From contig CAVWHY010000012.1 in the NCBI GenBank assembly GCA_963754955.1, forward strand, positions 558,001-622,000: a stretch of 64,000 bases of DNA. The letters run 5' to 3'. The stretch comes from CAVQJU01 sp963754955. Its GTDB lineage: Bacteria; Acidobacteriota; Vicinamibacteria; Vicinamibacterales; CAVVIG01. Of this stretch, positions 1 to 8,755 are shown one piece after another (the stretch's first letter is position 1; every line of letters starts with the position of its first letter). The position numbers were made by a program, and so were the translations under genes. A model generated the notes under the pieces. That model was not told the DNA's origin, searched no databases, and saw only the letters and a program-made list of their open reading frames with translations.

Positions 1-428
1 TTGTCCATGCGCAAACCGAAACGTTTCGCGAGATTCCTGAGCGTCGTGTGGCTCGTGTCGATGAGCTCGCCGCACCACTCGGTGACCTGGTTGGCGTCCC
101 AGTAGCTGTTGTTCGAAAACAGGCGGCCGCCGATGCGGGCGGACGCTTCGTACACCGTGCTCCTGATGCCGACATCCGCGAGCTCCAGCGCGCAATTCAG
201 TCCCGCAATACCTGCGCCGGCGATCACGATATTCGGAGCAGGGGCACCGAAGGACAATCGCGGGACCATCGTCGCAGCCGCAGCGGCCCCGCCCGTCGCC
301 AGGAATGTCCGGCGCGACACGCCGCGGGCTTCGCGGACTGCCTCGATCGTGGTGCCACGGGCCTTCGCGATTTGCGCATCGCGAAACAACGAACGCAGAG
401 CACCGAGAAGCGGAGTCCTGGTGGGCAT
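1..428 (-). CDS. Flavin-dependent amine oxidase, N-terminal part (cut by window edge)
   Basis: Starts at ATG 428 and runs off the left edge after about 142 residues. Near residue 38 a twin-arginine-like stretch (SRRTFLATGG) followed by alanines suggests Tat export. It is followed by the FAD-binding Rossmann motif GAGIAGL near residue 70, the acidic end of the second strand (YEASARIGGR) and the GG-doublet typical of the monoamine oxidase/phytoene desaturase superfamily. The family oxidises amines or related substrates with FAD and O2. The substrate cannot be told because the substrate domain lies outside the window. Divergent from the next gene. Confidence 0.85.
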   Translation of the reverse strand, partial: MPTRTPLLGALRSLFRDAQIAKARGTTIEAVREARGVSRRTFLATGGAAAAATMVPRLSFGAPAPNIVIAGAGIAGLNCALELADVGIRSTVYEASARIGGRLFSNNSYWDANQVTEWCGELIDTSHTTLRNLAKRFGLRMD

Positions 429-546
429 GGGAGACCTTTGTTTGTGCGAGGCGTTGAGCCCGGATTGTAGCGGAGCTTGCCGGATCATGACGCGCAATTT
501 GTAGCGGCCCGCCGCAATCCGATCGGCTAGAATCTCGCTCAACCTC

Positions 547-1272
547 ATGCGTCCCGTCGTGTTCGCGCTTGTCCTGCTGAGCGCTGCCACGATTGCAGCG
601 GCCGACGATGCCGAATCCGGAAAACCGTCGCCGCCCACGAACAAGCTGACGCTGGCGTACTACGCGTTCTCCTCGGGTACGCGTGGCATGGATGCCAATC
701 TCAGGCACACATTCAAATCGATGACGGCGTGGATCGGGACGTATCACGAGGACGATGGGTTCAACCAGACGCGGGTGGGATACGAATACGACTACCGCTC
801 CCGCTGGTTGACGATCGTGCCGTCGGTGCAGGCGGCTACGCACGACTTCCTTGGCGCGACGATTTACGCTGAAGCCGGCGCCCGCGTGTTCGCGATCGCC
901 GGGATGGGGCGCACAAATCTCAATCCCTATTGGAACCTCGGCTTCGACCCCAACGACTACGTCCAGTTCGGCGCCGGCTATCGGGATGGATCCGGCAACA
1001 CGATCTCTGCGTACGCGATCCACGACAATCGGCTCGATACCGGACAGACCAACACGCACGTGATCGTCCGGCGTTATCTGCCGCATGAATGGCGCCTGAC
1101 CCTGGACACTGTCTACGAGCAGGGCCGCGGCGGCGACGGCATCGAGTTGAAGAGCTGGGCGGTGAGCGCCGACGTCGACTGGAGGCGATGGTTCGTACGC
1201 GTCGCCGAAGATCCGCACGTCAACTACACGCCAGATCGTCAGCTGCGCTTCGCGGGAGGGTTGCGCTTTTAG
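547..1272 (+). CDS. Exported outer-membrane-like beta-strand protein, function unknown
   Basis: 241 residues with a cleavable signal peptide ending near ATIAAADD. The mature part is rich in alternating polar/aromatic strands (YEYDYRSRWLTIVPSVQ, YVQFGAGYRDGS) and ends in LRFAGGLRF. A terminal phenylalanine is the usual BAM recognition feature of outer-membrane beta-barrels. No enzyme motif is visible. A small periplasmic or outer-membrane barrel protein is the best description; no specific transporter or enzyme can be named. It lies 54 bp before the TPR/DUF2914 gene on the same strand and may be co-transcribed with it. Confidence 0.65.
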   Translation: MRPVVFALVLLSAATIAAADDAESGKPSPPTNKLTLAYYAFSSGTRGMDANLRHTFKSMTAWIGTYHEDDGFNQTRVGYEYDYRSRWLTIVPSVQAATHDFLGATIYAEAGARVFAIAGMGRTNLNPYWNLGFDPNDYVQFGAGYRDGSGNTISAYAIHDNRLDTGQTNTHVIVRRYLPHEWRLTLDTVYEQGRGGDGIELKSWAVSADVDWRRWFVRVAEDPHVNYTPDRQLRFAGGLRF

Positions 1273-1326
1273 CACTACAATTGCCATGGCTCTCCAGCAC
1301 ACTGCGAAGAAGCGCGCGGAGGCGCG

Positions 1327-2310
1327 ATGGCTGAACAGCAGGACGCTCGTCACATGCTCGAGCAGGCGGAACGCGCCGCAACGGCCGGCGACCTCGCGTC
1401 TGCTGATACGTTCCTGAAAAGCGCCGCGCGCATTCAAGAACAAGAGCTCGGCCCGCTTCATCCGGATCTCGCCATCACTTTGAACAACCGCGCCGTCGTC
1501 GCGGAAGGAAGGGGAAGTTGGAGTGAGGCGGAGAGCCTTTATCGCCGCGCTGCGGCCATAGCTGCGGCGGCGCTTCAGCCCGATCATCCGATGGTCGTGG
1601 AGACCCGGCAGAACCTCGAAGACTTCTGCCGCGCACACGGCTTGTCGCTCGACTCACCCGCTGCGACCAGTACGCAAACGCCCGCCGCCGTTGCGCCCGC
1701 GACGACGATTGCTGATCAGCCGCATCCGGCCGCTGCAGTTCCACTCCCCGTGTTCCGTCCGGTTCGATGGGTTGTGGCCGCTGCCGTGGTGCTCGGGGCT
1801 GCAGTACTGCTCGTTCTGAGTCCGTGGTCGACTCGCGATGCGCCGGCACCCGCGCCGAAGTCCGAGCCCTCTGCGTCTCAACCCGTCGCCGCCGGCCCCG
1901 GGCCCGCGGCAGAAGCGCCACCGCCGGCGCCCGCGCCGCGAAGCGACGACCGGAACGTTCCCGCTCGCAAAGCGCCTGCGGCGGGCGGCGCGACAGTCGC
2001 CAGCGCGCAGCTATGCCGCAACTTCTCCGCGACCGCCCGCAGCTGGCGTTGCGATCCGCCCGGCCAATCTGCGACGCCCGGACCGATCGTTTTCCTCACT
2101 CGTGTCAAGTCCCCTCGCGATGGCACGGTCGTGCACCGCTGGTATCGAGGTAACACGCTGCGGCAAAGCGTCATGCTGCAGATTGAGGCAAACGCGACCG
2201 AAGGGTATCGCACGTACAGCCGGCTGACCGTGGAACCAGGTGACTGGCGGCTGGAAGTCAGGAGCGAGGACGGCAAGCTGCTGAACGAGCAGCGGTTCAC
2301 CGTGCGATGA
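1327..2310 (+). CDS. TPR membrane protein with C-terminal DUF2914 domain
   Basis: 327 residues. The N-terminal 100 residues form TPR-like helices (LEQAERAATAGDLASADTFL; LNNRAVVAEGRGSWSEAESL), like the tetratricopeptide_10/12 type. One transmembrane helix follows (VVAAAVVLGAAVLLVLS, about residue 150-166), then an alanine/proline-rich linker, then a roughly 90-residue DUF2914 domain (FLTRVKSPRDGTVVHRWYRG to the C-terminus). The ATG has a GGAGG ribosome site 4 nt upstream. In this family DUF2914 sits outside the membrane and the TPR part is cytoplasmic; the biological role is unknown. Confidence 0.8.
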   Translation: MAEQQDARHMLEQAERAATAGDLASADTFLKSAARIQEQELGPLHPDLAITLNNRAVVAEGRGSWSEAESLYRRAAAIAAAALQPDHPMVVETRQNLEDFCRAHGLSLDSPAATSTQTPAAVAPATTIADQPHPAAAVPLPVFRPVRWVVAAAVVLGAAVLLVLSPWSTRDAPAPAPKSEPSASQPVAAGPGPAAEAPPPAPAPRSDDRNVPARKAPAAGGATVASAQLCRNFSATARSWRCDPPGQSATPGPIVFLTRVKSPRDGTVVHRWYRGNTLRQSVMLQIEANATEGYRTYSRLTVEPGDWRLEVRSEDGKLLNEQRFTVR

Positions 2311-2389
2311 GCCGCCGGCGGAGCTCGTGTGGCTTCCTGTTATCATCACCCCCGAAACCTGACGTCCAACTTATTTCCTGGAGCAGGCG

Positions 2390-2863
2390 ATGAACAGAAT
2401 CACCCGAATCGTGGCGGCGGCGTTCGTCGTGTTCGCGGCGGGCGGAACCGCACGAGCCGACGTGACATTGAACTCAGTCCGGATCGCTGCGGCAGACACG
2501 GTGACGCTGGCGAAGTTCTATCAGTCCGCGTTCGGCATGCACGAGGTCAACCGGATTGACGTGCCCGGAGGTCCCGAGATCTTCGTGAATTTCGGCGCCA
2601 CGGCCGATCAGGCGAAGGCCAACAAGGGCCTGCCGATCGTCATCATGCACCGCGACTCGGATGCCGTGAAGGATCCCATCGCGCACGTGATCCTGAATGT
2701 CACCGACATGAGCGCCACGGTGGCCGCGATCAAAGCCGCCGGGGGTGCGCTCGACGGCGACCCGCGCCCGTTCCGCAATACCGGGATCGTCATCGGCATC
2801 GCGTTCGATCCCGCCGGCAATCGTATCGAGCTGATTCAACGGCCCGCAGCCGCCACCCGCTGA
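2390..2863 (+). CDS. Exported VOC (glyoxalase/bleomycin-resistance fold) protein
   Basis: 157 residues, signal peptide cut after GGTARA. The body follows the VOC pattern: strand-helix VRIAAADTVTLAKFYQSAFG, then IAHVILNVTDMSATVAAIKAAGG, then the closing IGIAFDPAGNRIELIQ with its metal-position glutamate. A single pair of betaalphabetabetabeta units means it probably dimerises. VOC proteins include lyases, dioxygenases and binding proteins. The periplasmic location argues against classical cytoplasmic glyoxalase I; the substrate is unknown. TGGAG lies about 9 nt before the ATG. Confidence 0.8.
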   Translation: MNRITRIVAAAFVVFAAGGTARADVTLNSVRIAAADTVTLAKFYQSAFGMHEVNRIDVPGGPEIFVNFGATADQAKANKGLPIVIMHRDSDAVKDPIAHVILNVTDMSATVAAIKAAGGALDGDPRPFRNTGIVIGIAFDPAGNRIELIQRPAAATR

Positions 2864-2995
2864 GGGTCGGCGCTGGGCGGACGCGCTGAACACGTCGATC
2901 AGTCGCCGGATCCCGAGCCAGCTCGGCCCTAGATGGCGGACTTCCGCATCCCGCCGTCGTTGCGATACGCTGGAAATGAAACAGGGTTGGAATCC

Positions 2996-3628
2996 ATGGA
3001 CATTCGATGGCTCGTCTGTATCGGCGCCATGGCCGCGATGTCCTCGCCCTCGACGGCCAGCGCCCGCACGCCGAAGCCGAAGATCGTCGTGCTGGGCGAC
3101 AGCCTGACGTCGGGCCGGGGGATCGGTAAGGACGCGGCGTATCCGGCGATCCTGCAGGAACGCCTCGAGCACGACGGCTACGCATACGAGGTTGTCAACG
3201 CGGGCATCTCGGGAGACACAACCGCGCGCGCGTTGAGGCGCTACCGCGAGTCGCTCGACGACGATGTCGAGATCCTGATCCTCGCGCTCGGCGCGAACGA
3301 CGGCCTCAGGGGCGTGCCGGTGAACGAGGTGAAGTCGAACCTGAGCGTGATCATGGACGATGCGCAGGGCCGCGGCATCGACACGATTCTCGTCGGGATG
3401 GACGCGCTGCCGCTGCGCGGCTGGGACTACTCGGTCGCGTTCCACCGCCTGTATGAAGATCTCGCCGCGCGGTTTCGCGTGCCCTTGGTGCCGTACCTGC
3501 TCGTCAACGTCATGAGCGATTCTTCGCTGATGCAGGGCGATCACGTCCACCCGAATCGGGCCGGAGCGCGTGCGATAGCCGACCTGATCTGGCCGAGCCT
3601 GCAGGGGCTGCTCAAGAAAACCGCGTAG
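2996..3628 (+). CDS. SGNH/GDSL hydrolase, TesA-type arylesterase, exported
   Basis: 210 residues from ATG 2996; an in-frame extension to 2933 is less likely because the signal peptide begins at this ATG. Block I GDSLTSG carries the nucleophile serine, block II is the glycine in VNAGISGDTT, block III is LGANDG, and block V (GDHVHPNRAG) supplies Asp and His. This matches multifunctional esterase/lysophospholipase TesA, acting in the periplasm. Its TAG stop lies inside the 16-bp element GTAGCGGCGCGTCTAC, whose other end supplies the stop of the convergent methyltransferase. Confidence 0.88.
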   Translation: MDIRWLVCIGAMAAMSSPSTASARTPKPKIVVLGDSLTSGRGIGKDAAYPAILQERLEHDGYAYEVVNAGISGDTTARALRRYRESLDDDVEILILALGANDGLRGVPVNEVKSNLSVIMDDAQGRGIDTILVGMDALPLRGWDYSVAFHRLYEDLAARFRVPLVPYLLVNVMSDSSLMQGDHVHPNRAGARAIADLIWPSLQGLLKKTA

Positions 3629-3640
3629 CGGCGCGTCTAC
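3625..3640. repeat. Minimal GTAG-N8-CTAC element between convergent genes
   Basis: The sequence GTAGCGGCGCGTCTAC is all that separates two convergent genes. The TAG of the left foot is the stop codon of the esterase, and the TAG of the right foot (minus strand) is the stop of the methyltransferase. The outer ends match the feet of the REP-like hairpins elsewhere in the window, but there is no hairpin between them. It may be a collapsed REP pair or an independent short target. Confidence 0.5.
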
Positions 3641-4593
3641 GTTCTCCGGCCGATCGTGAAGAACAGGCCGCCTTCGTGCCCGAGCGCGCGAATCCAGCCC
3701 AGCTGAGCCAGCCAGCCCTCCGGCCTCCAGTTGTCCGGTTCGCGTGTGAACAACTCCCCTGGCTCGTCGCCCAGCACGGCGCTCGGATACGCCCGCACGT
3801 ACTCGACTCGATTCTCCGCGAACCAGCCTTGCACCTCCGCCAGCGTGTGTCGGTGCTCTTCGGGGTGCTGATACTGATCCCGCAGCCACGCCGCCTGCCG
3901 TTCGGGCTCGCCGGCGCGGTCGCGCAGCACCGGATCGAACGGGATGAGACGAAAGCCGGAGAGCCGCGCGACGAGGCGCCGCAGCCGGAGCGGCGCTCGC
4001 GCGAACGCGTTGTACACACCGAGGATGATCGTTCCACCAGGCCGCGCCAGCTGCGCGAGCCTCGCGAACGCCGCGCGCGGTTCCGGCGTGTGGTGCAGGA
4101 CGCCCGACGAATACACGACGTCGAACGAACCGGCCTTCAACGCGGGCCGCCGCAGATCGGTCTCCACGAATCGCACCTGCGTCAGCCCGAAGCGCCGCGC
4201 CGCCGCGGCGCCGAGCAGGAGCGCCGCGCGGGTCAGATCGGCGCCGACGACGACGCGATCGGCGCGCGCGAGATACAGGCTCATCTGACCGGTTCCGCAG
4301 CCGATGTCGGCAATCCGCGCGTCCCCGGGAACCGCCTGGTGGACCAGTTGCGCGAAGTGACTCCGCCCGGCGCGCGCGTACAGGGCGTGCAGGCTGTCGC
4401 GCGGCGGGTAGCCCGGGAACGGCGCGTGCTCGTAAAAGCGGGCGACGGCCTCGGTGCGCGCGTCGGCCGCGAGGCGGAGCGCGGGGATGCCGTCCGGCGC
4501 CTCGAAGCGCGCGGCACAGCCGCGACAGCACCAATCCGCGGAGAGCGCGCCGCCACACGCCGGACAGGCCAGCAGGTCGCGGAACGCGTCCAT
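3637..4593 (-). CDS. SAM-dependent methyltransferase with N-terminal zinc-ribbon segment
   Basis: 318 residues from ATG 4593. It begins with a four-cysteine Trm112-like ribbon (LACPACGGAL, then CCRGC). Then comes a class I methyltransferase core: motif I VPGDARIADIGCGTGQMSLY, motif II acid near VVGADLT, motif IV VVYSSGVLHHTPEP. The C-terminal third resembles methyltransferases of polysaccharide and lipid clusters. It starts 2 nt after the DUF5989 stop and closes the carbamoyltransferase operon, so it probably modifies the same unknown glycan or small molecule. Confidence 0.8.
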   Translation of the reverse strand: MDAFRDLLACPACGGALSADWCCRGCAARFEAPDGIPALRLAADARTEAVARFYEHAPFPGYPPRDSLHALYARAGRSHFAQLVHQAVPGDARIADIGCGTGQMSLYLARADRVVVGADLTRAALLLGAAAARRFGLTQVRFVETDLRRPALKAGSFDVVYSSGVLHHTPEPRAAFARLAQLARPGGTIILGVYNAFARAPLRLRRLVARLSGFRLIPFDPVLRDRAGEPERQAAWLRDQYQHPEEHRHTLAEVQGWFAENRVEYVRAYPSAVLGDEPGELFTREPDNWRPEGWLAQLGWIRALGHEGGLFFTIGRRT

Positions 4594-4595
4594 TT

Positions 4596-4808
4596 TCAGA
4601 AGATCGCGTAGACGAACGGCGCCAGCGCTTCGACGGTCGTGGCCAGGATGAGCACCAGGCCGAACAGGCACAGGAACACGGCCAGCGGCACGAGCCAGCG
4701 CTTGCCGGAGTCGGCGCGCCACAGCCCGCGAACCAGATCGGCGATCGATCCCGCCGCGCTGCCGAGCACGATCAACCGGCGACGGATCCCGCTGCGTTTT
4801 CTGATCAC
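4596..4808 (-). CDS. DUF5989 small membrane protein
   Basis: 70 residues starting at GTG 4808, which overlaps the TGA of the carbamoyltransferase (GTGA), indicating translational coupling. There is a basic N-terminus, then IADLVRGLWRADSGKRWLVP, then a single hydrophobic helix (LAVFLCLFGLVLILATTVEALAPFVYAIF). This is the DUF5989 pattern (SxtK-like in the saxitoxin cluster), a small membrane partner found next to NodU/CmcH-type carbamoyltransferases. Its biochemical role is not known. Confidence 0.8.
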   Translation of the reverse strand: MIRKRSGIRRRLIVLGSAAGSIADLVRGLWRADSGKRWLVPLAVFLCLFGLVLILATTVEALAPFVYAIF

Positions 4809-6576
4809 GCCACTTCCTCCTTCGACCGGCTGGCCCGGGACGCGCGCTTCGTCACGAGCGTCGATCCTGCGACGAGCGCGTCGATCCCGCACCGCCGGAA
4901 TGTCGAATAGCCTTCGAGCGCGCGGTTGACGATCGGTTCTCCCGCCACGTTGAACGACGTGTTGAGCAGCACCGGAATACCGCTGCGGCGACCGTACGCC
5001 TCGAGCAGCAGATGCAGCCGCGGGGCCATGCCGCGCTCGAGGGTCTGAAGCCGCGCCGTACCGTCGACGTGGGTGATTGCCGCGAGCCTCGAACGCCATT
5101 CGGGGCGCACGGGGAACACGCCCGACATGAAGCGGGCCAGCCGCGACCCTCCCGGCGGCAGATCGAAGTACCGGTCGGCCACTTCGGCGGGCACCACTGG
5201 GGCGAAGGGCCGGAACTCCTCGCGGTATTTGATGTCCCGATTGAGGCGATCGCGCATCTCGCGCGAGTGCGGCGCGGCCAGGATGCTCCGGTGGCCAAGA
5301 GCGCGCGGGCCGAACTCCGAGGCGCCGTCCATCCACCCCACGATACGACCCGCGGCGAGCTGATCCGCGATCCGTTCGATCAGGACCTCTTCGGCCAGCT
5401 CCTCGACGAACTGGTCGTCTTCCCGCGCCGCCTGCGCCAGTTCCCTGCTGTCCACCGTCGGCCCCAGGAACGGATGATCGGGCACGTCGCAGTCGGCGTT
5501 GCCGAGACAAATGCGATCGGCATACAGCGCCGCGCCGAGCGCGCAGCCTGCGTCGCCCGGAGCGGACGGCACGAACACGCGCTCGAACCCTGATTCGGCG
5601 AGAATCCGCGCGTTCGCGACGCCGTTGAGCGCCACGCCGCCGCTGAGACACAGATCCGGAAGACCGGTTTCCCGGTGCAGCGCGCGCGTGATGTCCACCA
5701 GGGTGTCTTCGAGCACCTGCTGGACGCTCGCGGCGCAATCCGCGAAGCGCCGCCCGTCCGCGGTCTCGAGTTCGATCGGTTCGTACGGGTTGCGCGGACG
5801 CCCGAACAGCTCGACGAATCGCGGCGAATACGACTGCCTCGCCGTCGTTTGATACTCGAAGTATCTTCAGGTCGAGGGCGAAGGCGCCGTCCGCCGTGCG
5901 CCGGATCAACTTGCGGACCGCGCCGGTCATCGTCGGCCGCCCGTACGCGGCGAGGCCCATCACTTTGTATTCGTCCTCGTTCACGGCGAAACCCAGAAAG
6001 GCGGTGAACGTCGAATAGAGCATCCCGAGCGAGTGTGGATATCTGATCTCCCTGTGGAGCGTGATGGTGGCGCCGCGGCCCGGGACACCGCTCGCCCTCG
6101 CCGACGGTCAGCGTGGCCCACTCGCCGACGCCATCGGCAGTCAGGATCGCAGCGCGGCTCGTCGGCGCGGTGAGGAACCCCGCTGCCGCGTGCGACTGGT
6201 GATGGCTGGTGAACAGGATCTTCGATCGCGGCACGCCCAGCTGCGAAGAGATGATGCCGCGCACCCAGACTTTTTCACCGAGCGAGTTCTTGATGGCGTG
6301 GGGAAACGACCGCCAGGAGTGCGGGAACGTTCGGAGGGCGGAGGTCAGGATCCGATCGAACTTCCGCATGCTCCGTTCGTAGAAAACCACGGCATCAAGG
6401 TCGGCCGGCTCCAGCCCTGCGTTATCGAGACACCATTCGATCGCTGCGAGCGGAAATGCCGCATCGTTCTTGCGGCGCGACAAACGCTCTTCCTGGACGG
6501 CGCAAATGGGCACCCCGTCGATCACGACCGCGGCGGCCGAGTCGTGGTAATGCGCCGAGATGCCGAGAATCTTCAT
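4805..6576 (-). CDS. NodU/CmcH-family O-carbamoyltransferase (two frameshifts)
   Basis: Starts at ATG 6576 (MKILGISAHYHDSAAAVV), one nucleotide after the ferritin-like gene's stop. The family transfers carbamoyl from carbamoyl phosphate to a hydroxyl group, using a Kae1-like N-domain that forms carbamoyl-adenylate and a YrdC-like transferase part. Visible motifs: HHQSHAAAGF and ILTADGVGEW (N-domain metal and nucleotide sites), LCLSGGVALNGVANARI, GWMDGASEFGPRALGHRSIL, and LNTSFN near the end. The frame changes near 6088 and near 5864, each by one extra base; removing them restores a full-length protein of about 590 residues. It is probably functional, with sequence errors. Confidence 0.85.
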
Positions 6577-6577
6577 G

Positions 6578-7327
6578 TCAATACTGGCTGGGCGACGGCT
6601 CGTTCTCCGTTTGCGCGATCGGCTTCCAGCCGGCCGTTTCGCGGCGTTCCGCCCGCCTGGCCAGCACGGCAAACGGCGCGAGCACCACGAAGTACAGAAC
6701 GGTGAGGACGACGCTGCCCAGCACATCGGCCACGGCTGCCGCCAGGCGCAGGTAGCGTTTCCACAAACGGCTCGCGCGGGCCTGCCACACCCGCCGGCGG
6801 TAGGACCCGGGGAGGACGCGGGCGAGCTGGGAGTAGGTGTAGTTCATGTGGAACACTTCGTCGCGGAGGATTTCTTCGAAGATTTCGCGCGTCGGCGGAT
6901 CGTCGGCGACGACATCGCGGTAGATCGCGAAGCGGCCGGCCGCCGCCTTTTCCGCCACGTGGAGGAACGCGAGCAGCCGGTGATCGGGCTCGCCCTCGAT
7001 GGACAAATCGTCGAGTCCATGGCCGCCGGGAAGCGGGCTCGCGTCGAACAGAGCGGTTGAACGCGTCGAGCGCAGACGCAGCAGCGCCGCGCTGCGCCGG
7101 CGGAACAGATCGGCGTGGCGCAGCTCGTCGATGGCGTGCTCGAGGTACAACCTTCGCAGGAGCGGATCCGGGGTGAGCTCCGCGGCGCGCAGGATGTCGC
7201 GCCCGCCATCCCCTTCGACCTGTGAGAAGGCGATCAGTTTCCGGACGCGCCGATCGAAACTGCTCCAGACCCAGCGGTGCACCGGTCGAAGCAGGCGGTC
7301 GAGCCGTGTTCCCTGTTGGACAGCCAT
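6578..7327 (-). CDS. Ferritin-like di-iron protein with C-terminal membrane helix
   Basis: 249 residues. Two EXXH-type pairs are visible: LEHAIDELRHADLF near residue 65 and EEILRDEVFHMNYTYS near residue 150. These are the expected carboxylate/histidine ligands of a four-helix di-iron bundle. A hydrophobic segment (LGSVVLTVLYFVVLAPFAVLA) near residue 215 anchors it in the membrane. It is first in the operon, and its stop is 1 nt from the carbamoyltransferase ATG. Plausible roles are an oxidase or hydroxylase acting on the carbamoylated product, or a redox helper; neither is shown by the sequence. Confidence 0.75.
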   Translation of the reverse strand: MAVQQGTRLDRLLRPVHRWVWSSFDRRVRKLIAFSQVEGDGGRDILRAAELTPDPLLRRLYLEHAIDELRHADLFRRRSAALLRLRSTRSTALFDASPLPGGHGLDDLSIEGEPDHRLLAFLHVAEKAAAGRFAIYRDVVADDPPTREIFEEILRDEVFHMNYTYSQLARVLPGSYRRRVWQARASRLWKRYLRLAAAVADVLGSVVLTVLYFVVLAPFAVLARRAERRETAGWKPIAQTENEPSPSQY

Positions 7328-7465
7328 CGGGATGACACCTGAGTTCTAGTCTAGAAGCAGTCTCGAACCAAAGCGTAGAAGCAAAGGCGCTGCCCCGTCC
7401 GGCTTCGCCCTTTTTGCACGTATTTCGACGCCGCGCGCTATAGACGGGCTTGCGCTTGGACGTAA

Positions 7466-7488
7466 GGCGTTACGGCTCACGTAACGCC
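7466..7488. promoter_or_regulatory. Perfect 9-bp inverted repeat in divergent intergenic region
   Basis: GGCGTTACG, loop GCTCA, CGTAACGCC: an uninterrupted 9-bp dyad about 40 bp before the GTG of the plus-strand SGNH gene, in the 198-bp gap it shares with the ferritin-like operon. It could be an operator for divergent control or an RNA hairpin in the leader. No regulator is encoded next to it. Confidence 0.4.
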
Positions 7489-7525
7489 GCGCTGACACTC
7501 CTGCGTTGGAATATCCTGCGAATGC

Positions 7526-8680
7526 GTGGAATTCATATCGGCGGCGCGACGCTCGCTGAGCCGGGCCGTGGCCGAAGCGACCATCGCCTCCGTCGGAACG
7601 CTGCTTGTGCTGTGCGCCGTCTTCGCAAGGCAGCCCTGGCTGGACAGGCATTTTTTGCCGTCCTGGTTCCTGCCTCGGCCCTGGCTCGTCGCGATCGAGT
7701 CGTCGGTCCGCATCGGGTTGACCATCGCCGGTCTGTGGATCGTACTGTGGCTGCGCGCTCGAGCCGGGCGGTTCGTCGCGTCGTCGCCCGGCATCGTCAT
7801 GCGATCCGCCATCGCGATCGTCCTTGCCCTCACGGCCGGGGAACTGGTTCTCCGCTACGTTCAGCTCCGCCCCGCAGGCTGGCTGGTGCCTGACGAGGAA
7901 CCGAGACGCCGGCGCGATCCGACGCTCGGCTGGATCTTTGAGCCCTCGCGCACCGGTCAGCATGCGACGGGCGGGCGCGTCATCGACTACACGTTCGACG
8001 CGGCGGGCTATCGTGTCCGGCGCGCCGATGAACCCGTCGATCCCGCGCGGCCGGCGATCGTCTTCGTCGGCGAGTCCGTGATGTTCGGTGAGGACTTGAT
8101 GTGGGAGGACAGCGTGCCCGCGCAGGTCGGCGCGATGATGGGGATCCAGAGCGCGAACCTGGCCGTGCATGGCTTCAGCAGCGATCAGGCCTATCTCCGG
8201 CTCCAGCAGGAATTGCCGCGCTTCCGGCAGCCGGTGGCCATCGTGTCGTTGTTCATGACCGCGATATTCGGCCGGAACCTGGACGACGACCGGCCGCATC
8301 TGGGACCAGGCCTGATCTGGCTTCCGGCCGCACAACACGGACGGCTGATGTCGCTGGCTGCGCTGCTCGTGCCCTACCGCAGGGAACGCACGGTGGATCG
8401 CGGCGTTGCCACCACGCGCGACGTGCTTCGCGCGACGTTGCGCCTGGCGCAGACACGCGGAGCCCGCGCGTTGATCCTCGTCCCGCAGTTCGGCGTTGAG
8501 GACGCGGCCGAGCGGGCGCTTCGGCTCCGCATCCTCGACGAGGGCGGTTTGCCGTACGTCTTCATCGAGATCCCTGAAGGCTGGCGTCTGAGCCGGTCGC
8601 TTCATCCCAACGCAAACGCTGCGCATGCCGTTGCGGCGGGGATCGCGTCGCGCCTGCGTGAGCGGTCTGCCCCTGGCTAA
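7526..8680 (+). CDS. Membrane-anchored SGNH-like protein with altered catalytic blocks
   Basis: 384 residues, starting GTG at 7526. Three or so N-terminal transmembrane helices (ASVGTLLVLCAVF, VRIGLTIAGLWIVLWL, SAIAIVLALTAGELVLRYV) precede a soluble SGNH-type domain: IVFVGESVMFGED (GES in place of GDS), SANLAVHGFSSDQAY (block II), and SLHPNANAAHAVA carrying the block V histidine. The usual Asp three residues before that His is replaced (RSLHPN), so catalysis may rely on a dyad. The divergent carbamoyltransferase operon often keeps SGNH partners, so the two may serve one pathway. Confidence 0.7.
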   Translation: MEFISAARRSLSRAVAEATIASVGTLLVLCAVFARQPWLDRHFLPSWFLPRPWLVAIESSVRIGLTIAGLWIVLWLRARAGRFVASSPGIVMRSAIAIVLALTAGELVLRYVQLRPAGWLVPDEEPRRRRDPTLGWIFEPSRTGQHATGGRVIDYTFDAAGYRVRRADEPVDPARPAIVFVGESVMFGEDLMWEDSVPAQVGAMMGIQSANLAVHGFSSDQAYLRLQQELPRFRQPVAIVSLFMTAIFGRNLDDDRPHLGPGLIWLPAAQHGRLMSLAALLVPYRRERTVDRGVATTRDVLRATLRLAQTRGARALILVPQFGVEDAAERALRLRILDEGGLPYVFIEIPEGWRLSRSLHPNANAAHAVAAGIASRLRERSAPG

Positions 8681-8755
8681 GCAGGGGCCGAAAGATCAGC
8701 TACGATGGCATTCGACATGCTACACGTCCGGGCAGTGGCGAACAGAACCTCATCC

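Noticed and set aside
2474..4558. Very long (694-codon) open frame on the minus strand opposite several genes
   Set aside because: Its translation is arginine-rich low-complexity typical of the shadow of high-GC genes, and it covers the VOC, esterase and methyltransferase genes, which have clear families.
7346..8626. 426-codon open frame opposite the SGNH membrane gene
   Set aside because: No motif and the composition of a shadow frame; the opposite strand encodes a membrane SGNH protein with signature blocks.
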